From Actinomycetota bacterium (GTDB lineage: Bacteria > Actinomycetota > UBA4738 > HRBIN12): DNA of 6,310 nucleotides. Within the stretch, counting starts at the first letter, position 1. Each line of letters begins with the position of its first letter. A model generated the notes under the pieces. That model did no database searches, was not told where the DNA came from, and saw only the letters and a list, made by a program, of their open reading frames with translations. The position numbers and the translations under genes were made by a program. Location of the stretch: NCBI GenBank assembly GCA_004366195.1, contig SIRV01000206.1, positions 1 to 6,310 of the forward strand. The letters run 5' to 3'. Shown in pieces: positions 1 to 5,162 of this stretch.

Positions 1-2
1 CG

Positions 3-767
3 CGCCGACGGGTGCGGGTCGAGGAGCTCCCCGCCCTCGTCGCGGACGTCGGCCCCGACGTCGTCGCCATCGACGCCCCGCCCGCCTGGGCACGGTCCGG
101 CCGGTCCCGGCTCACCGAGCGGGAGCTGCGCTGGTTCGGGATCCAGTGCTTCAACACCCCGAGCGACGAGCGCATGGGCGCGCACCCCTTCTTCGAGTGG
201 ATGACCGTCGGCTTCGAGGGCTACCGGGTCCTGGAGGATCGCTACCCCCGGTACCGGGACGGCTCGGTCCGCGGCACCGCGATCGAGGTCTTCCCCCACG
301 CTTCGGCCGTGGTCCTCGCCGGCTGCCTCCCTCCGAAGGGCGTCGCCAAGCACGCCTGGCGACGCCGGGTGCTCCGCGAGCAGGGCGTGGACGCCGACGC
401 CCTGCGCTCCCTCGACCAGGTGGACGCGGCCCTGGCCGCCCTCACCGGGCTCTACGCCCTCGAGCGCCGCTTCAGCGCCCCCGGGGACCCGCTCGAGGGC
501 CGGATCGTGGTCCCCGCCGCGAGCCTCCCCGCGCATCCCTACCGCCGAGGCGAGGCCCCCGAGCCGGTGGACCGCCAACCCTCGCTGCCGGGCATGGCGC
601 GTTGCCTCTGCGGGGACCCGGGTTGCACGGCGATGACCTCGAGGGAGTTCGCGCCCGGCCACGACGCGAAGCGGAAGTCGATCCTGTGGCGCCTGGCCCG
701 AGCCGGGCAGGAGGCCCTGGACGAGCTGAAGGAGCGAGGATGGCGACCCCCCCCCGAGATGCGCTGA
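3..767 (+). CDS. DUF429-family protein with C-terminal Cys/GHDAK tail, 5' partial
   Basis: The reading frame is open to the left edge of the window, so the true start is probably outside. The GTG at 12 is the first possible start inside, but DUF429 proteins normally have about 40 more residues with an early glycine/aspartate motif, which is missing here. Numbering from that GTG, visible family signatures are VAIDAPPAW (D21), the IEVFPHAS motif (E92, P95), DQVDAAL (D135, D138) and GRIVVP (164-169). DUF429 is a predicted RNase H-like nuclease family with no settled cellular role. Residues 195-251 add a tail not typical of the family: CLCGDPGC (C198, C200, C205), then FAPGHDAK (213-220) and a helix ending in GW. 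I recall this Cys/GHDAK pattern as a small module in other actinobacterial proteins; it may bind metal (inference). The gene's 3' end overlaps the next gene by 28 bases, suggesting co-transcription. The DUF429 call is fairly sure; the biochemical function is unknown. Confidence 0.8.
   Translation, partial: RRRVRVEELPALVADVGPDVVAIDAPPAWARSGRSRLTERELRWFGIQCFNTPSDERMGAHPFFEWMTVGFEGYRVLEDRYPRYRDGSVRGTAIEVFPHASAVVLAGCLPPKGVAKHAWRRRVLREQGVDADALRSLDQVDAALAALTGLYALERRFSAPGDPLEGRIVVPAASLPAHPYRRGEAPEPVDRQPSLPGMARCLCGDPGCTAMTSREFAPGHDAKRKSILWRLARAGQEALDELKERGWRPPPEMR
729..734 (+). promoter_or_regulatory. Shine-Dalgarno site of the transsulfuration gene
   Basis: AAGGAG ends five bases before the ATG at 740, inside the last codons of the DUF429 gene. 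It decides the start of the PLP enzyme, whose open frame otherwise continues hundreds of bases upstream, and it suggests translation from a shared message. Confidence 0.75.
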
Positions 768-1888
768 GGTTCGAGACCCGCGCGATCCACGCGGGCCAGG
801 AGCCCGAGGAGCTCTACGGCGCGGTCAACGTGCCGATCTACCAGACCTCGACCTACGCCCAGCCGGCGGTCGGCCGACCGAAGCGGTACGACTACGCGCG
901 GGGCGGCAACCCGACGCGCGAGGCCTTCCAGACCGCGCTCGCCTCGCTCGAGGGGGGCGCACGGGCCCTGGCCTTCGCCTCGGGGCTCGCCGCCGAGGCC
1001 ACCCTGCTCCTCACGCTCCGGCCGGGGGACCGGGTCCTCCTCCCCGACGACGTCTACGGCGGCACCTACCGGCTGCTCGCGCGGGTGCTCTCGGCCTGGG
1101 GGCTCGAGCACGACGTGGTGGACATGACCGACCCCGACGCCCTCCGCGACGCGATCCGTCCCGAGACGCGCCTCGTGTGGGTGGAGACGCCGACGAACCC
1201 CCTGCTCAAGATCGTGGACGTCGCCGCCTGCGCCGAGATCGCGCACGCGGCGGGCGCCCGCGTGGTCGTCGACAACACCTTCGCCACCCCGTACCTCCAG
1301 CGCCCGCTGGAGCTGGGGGCCGACGTCGTCGTCCACTCCGTCACGAAGTACCTGGCCGGGCACTCCGACCTCGTGATGGGAGCCATCGTCACGAGCGACG
1401 AGGAGCTCGCCGAGCGCCTCGCGTTCCTGCAGAACGCCGTGGGCGCCGTGCCGGGGCCGATGGACTGCTACCTCGCCCTGCGGGGGCTGAAGACGCTCGC
1501 CGTCCGGATGCGCGCCCACTGCGAGGGCGCTCGGGCCGTGGCGGGCTTCCTCGCCGACCACCCGAAGGTCGCGCGCGTGCACTACCCGGGGCTGCCCCAC
1601 CACCCCGGCCACGCCGTCGCCGCCCGGCAGATGGCCGACTTCGGCGGCATGGTGAGCTTCGAGGTGGCGAGCGAGGCCGAGGCGATCCGCATCGCCGAGT
1701 CCACCGAGCTCTTCTTCCTCGCCGAGTCCCTGGGCGGGGTCGAGTCCCTCATCGAGGTCCCGGCCCCGATGACGCACGCGAGCGTGGCCGGCTCGCCGCT
1801 CGAGGTCCCGCCGACGCTGATCCGTCTCTCCGTCGGGCTCGAGCACCCCGAGGACCTGATCGCCGACCTCGCCCGGGCCCTCGGCTGA
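740..1888 (+). CDS. Cystathionine gamma-synthase/lyase (Cys/Met metabolism PLP enzyme)
   Basis: This 382-residue protein is a cytosolic PLP enzyme of the Cys/Met metabolism family. Cystathionine gamma-synthase condenses an activated homoserine with cysteine; gamma-lyase cleaves cystathionine to cysteine. Visible residues: YDYARGGNPTR (Y52 and R54, contacting the neighbouring subunit's PLP phosphate), DVYGGTYR (Y106 stacks on PLP, R111), VVVDNTF (D178, pyridine nitrogen), SVTKYLAGHSD (K203, Schiff-base lysine), SLGGVESL (E335, S336) and RLSVG (R362, substrate carboxylate). The lysine, D51, Y52, R54, Y106 and R111 all lie five residues beyond their E. coli MetB counterparts. D51 resembles the Asp of E. 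coli gamma-synthase, where eukaryotic lyases have Glu, so synthase is slightly favoured; side activities are common in this family. The ATG at 740 is chosen because AAGGAG (729-734) lies five bases upstream and length and N-terminus fit the family. The open frame extends further upstream, but only as a shadow of the DUF429 gene. A run of nine C (747-755) lies just inside the gene. Confidence 0.9.
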   Translation: MATPPRDALRFETRAIHAGQEPEELYGAVNVPIYQTSTYAQPAVGRPKRYDYARGGNPTREAFQTALASLEGGARALAFASGLAAEATLLLTLRPGDRVLLPDDVYGGTYRLLARVLSAWGLEHDVVDMTDPDALRDAIRPETRLVWVETPTNPLLKIVDVAACAEIAHAAGARVVVDNTFATPYLQRPLELGADVVVHSVTKYLAGHSDLVMGAIVTSDEELAERLAFLQNAVGAVPGPMDCYLALRGLKTLAVRMRAHCEGARAVAGFLADHPKVARVHYPGLPHHPGHAVAARQMADFGGMVSFEVASEAEAIRIAESTELFFLAESLGGVESLIEVPAPMTHASVAGSPLEVPPTLIRLSVGLEHPEDLIADLARALG

Positions 1889-1907
1889 GCCGGGCCGCGC
1901 CCGCTCA
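1886..1907. terminator. Hairpin joining two convergent stop codons
   Basis: The sequence reads TGAGC-C-GGGC, loop CGC, then GCCC-GCTCA. This is a nine-base-pair stem with one bulged C. The stem's left foot is the TGA stop of the plus-strand PLP enzyme; its right foot is the reverse-complemented TGA stop of the minus-strand 54-residue gene. There is no T-tract on either side, so intrinsic termination is uncertain, but it is the only candidate in the 16-base gap between these convergent genes. Confidence 0.45.
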
Positions 1908-2069
1908 GTCCTTCGGCCGCTTGAGGTACGCGACGAGCGACTGGCCGCCCATCGGCGTCGGCTGCGTCACGATCGCCACCAGCTCCCAGCCGTCCTCGCC
2001 GAACGTGTTCAGGATCTCCGCCGGGTTGTGCTCGAGCACCGGCGCCACGAAGTACTCCCAGCGCTGCAC
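1905..2069 (-). CDS. Small DUF4177-like protein, 54 aa
   Basis: This short minus-strand gene starts with GTG (2069-2067) and ends with TGA (1907-1905). The product begins MQRWEYFVAPV, continues ILNTFGEDGWELVAIV, and ends SLVAYLKRPKD. The pattern WEY, then LN-x-x-G-x-x-GWELV, then a final YLKR strand is that of the small DUF4177 family, whose molecular function is unknown. There is no signal peptide or membrane segment; two beta strands around a helix are expected. The start lies one base after the TGA of the upstream CoA-binding gene, with GGGAGG overlapping that gene's last codons as ribosome binding site, so it is probably translationally coupled. As third gene of the Nudix/CoA-binding operon it may share their regulation. 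Conserved family residues and codon bias make it credible as a real gene despite its size. The family label is from memory of the pattern. Confidence 0.8.
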   Translation of the reverse strand: MQRWEYFVAPVLEHNPAEILNTFGEDGWELVAIVTQPTPMGGQSLVAYLKRPKD

Positions 2070-2070
2070 G

Positions 2071-2505
2071 TCACCCCTCCCGTTCCAGACGCCGGCTCGT
2101 CGTGCGGATGCAGACCCCCATGACCACGGTGAGCCCGCCCTCCTCCGCGATCCGGCGCGCCTCCTCGTTCACGATCCCGCTCTGGAGCCAGAGCACCTTC
2201 GCCCCCCGCCGCACCGCCTGCTCCGCGATCTCCGGGGTGTGCTCGGCGCGGCGGAAGACGTCGACGACGTCGATCTCGATCTCCGGGGGCACGTCGAGGA
2301 GCGAGGGATAGGCCTTCTCGCCGAGCACCTCGGTCTCGTTCGGGTTGACGGGGATGATGCGGTAGCCCTTGGCCTGCAGGTACTCCGCCACCTCGAACGA
2401 GTCCTTGAACGGGTTCGAGGAGAGCCCCACCACCGCGATCGTCCTCGCGTCCCCCAGGATCGACCGCAGCTCCGCGTCGCTCGGCCCCTCCGGCATCGTG
2501 CTCAT
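2071..2505 (-). CDS. CoA-binding protein (YccU/CoA_binding_2 type)
   Basis: This 144-residue protein is a single Rossmann-like CoA-binding domain, related to the CoA-binding part of succinyl-CoA synthetase alpha. Family marks in order: IAVVGLSSNPFKDSFEVAEYL (23-43, nucleotide-binding loop), GYRIIPVNPNETEVLGEKAYPSLLDVP (47-73), VDVFRRAEHTPEIAEQAVRRGAK (81-103), LWLQSGIVNEEA (105-116) and VVMGVCI (127-133). Members bind CoA; no enzymatic activity is established. At the last motif the family usually shows an Asp before the Cys region (VMDxC), but here it is Gly130-Val131-Cys132, an oddity. The ATG at 2505 overlaps the Nudix stop as ATGA and is preceded by GGAGG four bases upstream; the ATG at 2496 is a possible alternative but has worse spacing. 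Second gene of the minus-strand operon, followed one base later by the 54-residue protein. Confidence 0.9.
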   Translation of the reverse strand: MSTMPEGPSDAELRSILGDARTIAVVGLSSNPFKDSFEVAEYLQAKGYRIIPVNPNETEVLGEKAYPSLLDVPPEIEIDVVDVFRRAEHTPEIAEQAVRRGAKVLWLQSGIVNEEARRIAEEGGLTVVMGVCIRTTSRRLEREG

Positions 2506-3074
2506 CCGACCTCCCTCCGCCAGATCTCCAGCAGCTCGTGCACCATCCGCCCGGTGGCGCCCCAGACCGTGCGCCCGTCGATCTCGTAGACCCACCCCGT
2601 CCACCGTCGCCCGTCGGGTCGGTCCCACGTGCGCTCCGCCTCCACCTCGAGGAGCTGGCGCACCGGGGCGTCGAACACCTCGGCGATCTCGCCCTCCCCC
2701 ACCGCGAGCCGCGGCCGCTCCTCGAGCATGCCCACGAACGGCACGACGAGGATCCCGCTCACCGTCGTGTGCACCGGCGGCAGCGCGCCGAGGATCTCCG
2801 GGAGGCCCGGATCGAGCCCGATCTCCTCCGCCGCCTCCCGCAGCGCGGCCGCGACGGGCCCGGCGTCCGTCTCGTCCACCAGCCCGCCGGGGAAGGCGAT
2901 CTCCCCCGCGTGACGCGAGAGGGTCGCCGCCCGACGCGTGAAGATGACGGCCGGCTCGGGGCTCGCGACGAGCGGCACGAGCACCCCGGCCAGCCGGTCC
3001 CCCGGGGCCGGGACGACCTCCGGGGAAGGGTCCAGGCGCGCGCGCAGCCGCGAGGCGAGGTCGACGGGTCCCAC
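2502..3074 (-). CDS. Nudix hydrolase, probable CoA pyrophosphatase
   Basis: The 190-residue product is a Nudix hydrolase. The CoA-type signature is clear: an LxRHxGxxxFPGG motif (LSRHAGEIAFPGG, 52-64), then a D-x-x-D segment (67-70) and AALREAAEEIGL (76-87), where R79, E80, E83 and E84 form the catalytic metal-binding Nudix helix. VHTTVSGILVVPFVG (101-115) also matches the CoA-pyrophosphatase (NudL/NUDT7-like) family, which cleaves CoA or its derivatives to acyl-phosphopantetheine and 3',5'-ADP. Substrate is inferred from family. No ATG exists near the N-terminus. The GTG at 3074 is chosen because it gives the family length and lies six bases after a TACCAT -10 element, which suggests a leaderless message; no Shine-Dalgarno is seen. 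The stop overlaps the start of the CoA-binding gene as ATGA, so the two CoA-related genes are probably co-expressed. Confidence 0.87.
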   Translation of the reverse strand: MGPVDLASRLRARLDPSPEVVPAPGDRLAGVLVPLVASPEPAVIFTRRAATLSRHAGEIAFPGGLVDETDAGPVAAALREAAEEIGLDPGLPEILGALPPVHTTVSGILVVPFVGMLEERPRLAVGEGEIAEVFDAPVRQLLEVEAERTWDRPDGRRWTGWVYEIDGRTVWGATGRMVHELLEIWRREVG

Positions 3075-3080
3075 GCGCCG

Positions 3081-3086
3081 ATGGTA
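3081..3086 (-). promoter_or_regulatory. -10 element, leaderless promoter of the Nudix operon
   Basis: Read on the minus strand this is TACCAT, matching TAnnnT. Only six bases separate it from the GTG start at 3074, so transcription would begin at or next to the start codon. No good -35 hexamer is seen. Confidence 0.5.
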
Positions 3087-3101
3087 CCGGGCGGGCGAGC
3101 C

Positions 3102-3130
3102 TCGACGGTTCGCCCGTTCCCCGATACCCT
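3102..3130 (+). promoter_or_regulatory. Promoter of the A-type Fe-S carrier gene
   Basis: A -35-like TCGACG (3102-3107; four of six matches to TTGACA) is followed by a 17-base spacer and the -10 element TACCCT (3125-3130). Seven bases then lead to the ATG at 3138, so the message is probably leaderless. A GGAG at 3131-3134 is only three bases from the ATG and is poorly spaced as a ribosome site. The spacer holds ACGGTTCGC (3105-3113), identical to part of the fdxA palindrome. Confidence 0.55.
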
Positions 3131-3137
3131 GGAGCAC

Positions 3138-3476
3138 ATGGACGACACGGCCGTGCTCACCGTCACCGAGAAGGCGGCCCGCAAGGTACGCGCCCTGGCC
3201 GAGAAGCAGGGGCGCCCCGGCGCCGCGCTCCGGCTGCGCGTGGTGGCCGGGGGCTGCTCCGGCTTCACCTACGAGCTCTCCTTCGTCGACGGGCCCGAGC
3301 CGGACGACCACGTGATCGAGGCCGAGGGCGTCCGGGTGCTGGTGGACCCGCGGAGCGCGCCGATCGTCCGGGGCTCCACCCTCGACTTCCACGACGCCCT
3401 CCTCGGCGGCGGCCTCAAGGTGCGCAACCCCCAGGCCGTGCACGAGTGCGCCTGCGGCGAGTCCTTCGCCGTCTGA
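3138..3476 (+). CDS. A-type iron-sulfur cluster carrier (HesB/IscA/ErpA family)
   Basis: This 112-residue protein belongs to the A-type carrier family, which binds iron or an Fe-S cluster and passes it to target enzymes in the cytosol. The three invariant cysteines are present: C40 in AGGCSGF and C104/C106 in the C-terminal CACGESF motif. LRLRVVAGGCSGFTYELSF (31-49) and GSTLDFHDALLGGGLKVRNPQA (79-100) match the family throughout, and length is typical. The ATG at 3138 is well supported because the family N-terminus (LTVTEKAARKV) follows at once and a -10 element lies seven bases upstream. It is divergent from the Nudix operon and is followed on the same strand by the FrhB-family Fe-S protein, which has its own promoter; supply of clusters to that protein or to the nearby ferredoxin is plausible but only inferred. 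Whether it is best called ErpA, IscA or SufA cannot be decided from sequence alone. Confidence 0.93.
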   Translation: MDDTAVLTVTEKAARKVRALAEKQGRPGAALRLRVVAGGCSGFTYELSFVDGPEPDDHVIEAEGVRVLVDPRSAPIVRGSTLDFHDALLGGGLKVRNPQAVHECACGESFAV

Positions 3477-3485
3477 CGAGCCCGT

Positions 3486-3501
3486 TCGGACCGCCGTCCG
3501 A
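3486..3501 (+). terminator. Possible hairpin after the Fe-S carrier gene
   Basis: TCGGAC, loop CGCC, GTCCGA forms a perfect six-base-pair stem nine bases after the TGA stop. A second stem, GGGCC-GTTC-GGCCC (3542-3555), follows before the next promoter. Neither has a T-tract, so they are weak terminator candidates, and short GC palindromes are common in such DNA. The rest of the 115-base gap (3477-3591) shows no gene. Confidence 0.35.
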
Positions 3502-3579
3502 CCGAGCCTGTCCGGACCGGCCAGAGGGCCCGGGACCCGTTGGGCCGTTCGGCCCGCCAAGGCTCGCGGACCCCCCGGC

Positions 3580-3585
3580 TATGCT
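3580..3585 (+). promoter_or_regulatory. -10 element, leaderless promoter of the FrhB-family gene
   Basis: TATGCT (TAnnnT, four of six matches to TATAAT) ends six bases before the ATG at 3592. No Shine-Dalgarno precedes the ATG, so a leaderless transcript is likely. I see no convincing -35 hexamer. Confidence 0.6.
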
Positions 3586-3591
3586 GGCCGT

Positions 3592-4725
3592 ATGGCACCC
3601 AAGGAGAACACGCAGTGGTACGACCTCTACCACGAGGTCGTCGAGACCGGTCTGTGCACCGGCTGCACCGCCTGCATCGTGGCCTGCCCGTTCCACGTCC
3701 TCGGCTACGAGGACTACCGCCCCGTGCAGCTGCAGGAGGACGGGGTCGACAGGTGTGCCCATGGCGACAAGGGCTGCTCGCTCTGCACGCTTGCCTGCCC
3801 GCGGTTCCGCGACTGGGAGCGGGAGGTCGACCAGCACCTGTTCGGTAAGGTGCGGCGGCCCGAGGAGGTCATCGGGCACTACCACGACATCGTGCTGGCC
3901 CGCGCCACCGACCCCGAGGTCCTGGCCCACGGCCAGGACGGCGGCGTGGTCTCAGCCCTGCTGATCTGGGGGCTCGAGCGCGGCGAGATCGACGGGGTCT
4001 GTACCTCGAAGCTCTCCGACGAGCGTCCGTGGGACTGCGAGCCTGCCGTCGTCACCGACCGCCAGGGCGTGCTCGCGGCCGCCGGCTCGCGGTACACGTA
4101 CTCGCCGAACCCCCTCGCGATGCTGAAGGCCGCCGAGATGGGGCTCTCGAACCTCGCCCTGGTCGGGATGGGCTGCCAGGCCAGCGCCCCCGGCTCGATG
4201 GCCGCACGGCGGGTGAACAAGTGGGCCAAGAAGGTGAAGTGGACCTTCGGCCTGCTCTGCTCGAAGTCGTTCACCTACGACGGCCTGATGGTGGAGATCG
4301 CGCAGAAGGAGCTCGGCCTGTCCCTCGATGAGATCGTCCGGGTGAACATCAAGGGCAAGCTGCTCTTCTACACCGAGGACGGCCGGGAGCTCACCTACGG
4401 GCTGAAGAAGTCCCACCGGTTCACGAGGCCCGGGTGCCTGCACTGCCCGGACTTCACCGCCGAGCACGCCGATATCTCGTTCGGCGGCCTCGGACAGGGC
4501 GAGGGTTGGACCCTGACGATCATCCGGACCGACAAGGGCAAGGATCTCTGGGAGCGGGCGGTCGCCGACGGCGTCGTCGAGTGGCGCCCCGGCAGCGAGG
4601 ACCCCGAGGCCATCGACAAGCTGTTCAAGCTCGCCGTCAAGTCGCGCGAGCGCTGGCTCCCGGACTCCCCGTGGAACGCGCCGGCCGCCGTGCCCGCGGG
4701 CGAGGTCGCCACGGCCGAGGCCTGA
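3592..4725 (+). CDS. Coenzyme F420 hydrogenase/dehydrogenase beta subunit (FrhB/FdhB) family protein
   Basis: The 377-residue product is a soluble iron-sulfur flavoprotein of the FrhB/FdhB family. These proteins move electrons between F420 (or a similar hydride carrier) and an iron-sulfur partner such as ferredoxin; plant relatives reduce chlorophyll intermediates with ferredoxin. The N-terminal ferredoxin-like domain has two cysteine sets: C22, C25, C28, C32 (CTGCTACIVACP) and C55, C62, C65, C69 (C-x6-C-x2-C-x3-CP). The family core follows: GQDGGVVSALLIWGLERGEIDG (114-135), SRYTYSPNP (166-174), VGMGCQASAP (191-200), GLLCSKSFTYDG (220-231) and RPGCLHCPDFTAEHADISFGG (279-299). C195, C223, C282 and C285 are candidate ligands for a further cluster. 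The last ~20 residues are an Ala/Pro-rich tail. It stands alone, without hydrogenase or formate dehydrogenase subunits, so the partner is unknown; the convergent seven-iron ferredoxin is a candidate (inference). F420, FAD or FMN use cannot be told from sequence. Confidence 0.88.
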   Translation: MAPKENTQWYDLYHEVVETGLCTGCTACIVACPFHVLGYEDYRPVQLQEDGVDRCAHGDKGCSLCTLACPRFRDWEREVDQHLFGKVRRPEEVIGHYHDIVLARATDPEVLAHGQDGGVVSALLIWGLERGEIDGVCTSKLSDERPWDCEPAVVTDRQGVLAAAGSRYTYSPNPLAMLKAAEMGLSNLALVGMGCQASAPGSMAARRVNKWAKKVKWTFGLLCSKSFTYDGLMVEIAQKELGLSLDEIVRVNIKGKLLFYTEDGRELTYGLKKSHRFTRPGCLHCPDFTAEHADISFGGLGQGEGWTLTIIRTDKGKDLWERAVADGVVEWRPGSEDPEAIDKLFKLAVKSRERWLPDSPWNAPAAVPAGEVATAEA

Positions 4726-4737
4726 GCCCGGACGGGA

Positions 4738-4766
4738 GACGCCCCCGGCGGGATGCCGGGGGCGTC
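4738..4766. terminator. Bidirectional terminator hairpin
   Basis: GACGCCCCCGGC (4738-4749) and GCCGGGGGCGTC (4755-4766) form a perfect 12-base-pair stem around the loop GGGAT. It lies 12 bases after the FrhB-family stop and 23 bases beyond the end of the convergent ferredoxin gene. No clear T-tract follows on either strand, as is common in high-GC actinobacteria. It most likely ends both transcripts. Confidence 0.8.
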
Positions 4767-4789
4767 CGCGTTCCCGATGGGCCGACGGA

Positions 4790-5119
4790 TCAGCCGGCCG
4801 CCGCCCAGCCGGCGACGATCGGATGATCCTTGCCGCTCGGCCCGACCTGGGCCGCGCCGCCGGGGGAGCCGAGCCCCGTCACGGCGTCGGTGAAGTACTC
4901 GGCGTTGATGGTGACGAACTGCTTCCACTCCGCAGGGACGTCGTCCTCGTAGAAGATCGCCGTCACCGGGCAGACCGGCTCGCAGGCGCCGCAGTCCACG
5001 CACTCGTCCGGGTGGATGTAGAGCATGCGGCCGCCCTCGTAGATGCAGTCCACCGGGCACTCGTCGACGCAGGCCTTGTCCTTCACGTCGATGCAGGGCT
5101 CGCAGATCACGTAGGTCAT
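4790..5119 (-). CDS. fdxA: Seven-iron ferredoxin [3Fe-4S][4Fe-4S]
   Basis: The 109-residue product is a small cytosolic electron carrier of the actinobacterial seven-iron FdxA type, with one [3Fe-4S] and one [4Fe-4S] cluster. Cysteines C9, C17, C21, C40, C43, C46 and C50 match Azotobacter ferredoxin I with an offset of one: C9, C17 and C50 for the 3Fe cluster, C21, C40, C43 and C46 for the 4Fe cluster. V12 replaces the cysteine that would convert the first site to 4Fe. C6 and C25 are extra; C25 corresponds to the free Cys24 of the Azotobacter protein. The C-terminal GSPGGAAQVG segment resembles mycobacterial FdxA. The ATG at 5119 is set by the ferredoxin N-terminus and by AAGGAG (5133-5128) eight bases upstream. 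Unlike its neighbours it has a real 5' leader. It is convergent with the FrhB-family gene and downstream of the LLM gene, but has its own promoter with a palindrome. Confidence 0.95.
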   Translation of the reverse strand: MTYVICEPCIDVKDKACVDECPVDCIYEGGRMLYIHPDECVDCGACEPVCPVTAIFYEDDVPAEWKQFVTINAEYFTDAVTGLGSPGGAAQVGPSGKDHPIVAGWAAAG

Positions 5120-5127
5120 GCCGGGCA

Positions 5128-5133
5128 CTCCTT
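5128..5133 (-). promoter_or_regulatory. Shine-Dalgarno site of fdxA
   Basis: On the minus strand AAGGAG is preceded by further A residues and lies eight bases before the ATG at 5119. It is the strongest ribosome site among the promoter-proximal genes here and fixes the ferredoxin start. Confidence 0.85.
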
Positions 5134-5135
5134 TT

Positions 5136-5162
5136 CTACGGTCCGCACCGTGCGAACCGTAG
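5136..5162. promoter_or_regulatory. 27-bp near-perfect palindrome, probable operator of fdxA
   Basis: CTACGGTCCGCAC (5136-5148) and GTGCGAACCGTAG (5150-5162) are inverted copies around the single base C5149, with one mismatch in 13 pairs. The palindrome begins at the downstream edge of the fdxA -10 element and spans the expected transcription start, the classic position for a repressor site. The regulator is unknown; I do not recognise a standard IdeR, Zur or LexA box. Confidence 0.65.

Noticed and set aside
146..739. In-frame upstream extension of the PLP enzyme
   Set aside because: It is low-complexity Arg/Pro/Gly-rich sequence on top of the DUF429 gene; the family N-terminus and a good ribosome site lie at 740.
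539..1846. Long minus-strand open frame opposite the transsulfuration gene
   Set aside because: It is a shadow of high GC at third codon positions and has no recognisable motif, while the plus strand encodes a clear enzyme.
1177..2589. Long plus-strand open frame across the PLP enzyme and the CoA-binding operon
   Set aside because: It crosses two real genes on both strands, is Arg/Pro-rich and matches no family.
3510..3517. GTCCGGAC palindrome and related CGGACCG words as operator copies
   Set aside because: Short GC palindromes are frequent in such DNA and match the fdxA arm over only about seven bases.
3075..3560. Upstream extension of the Nudix frame
   Set aside because: It would cover the divergent promoter and the Fe-S carrier gene on the other strand; the Nudix family length is met from the GTG at 3074.
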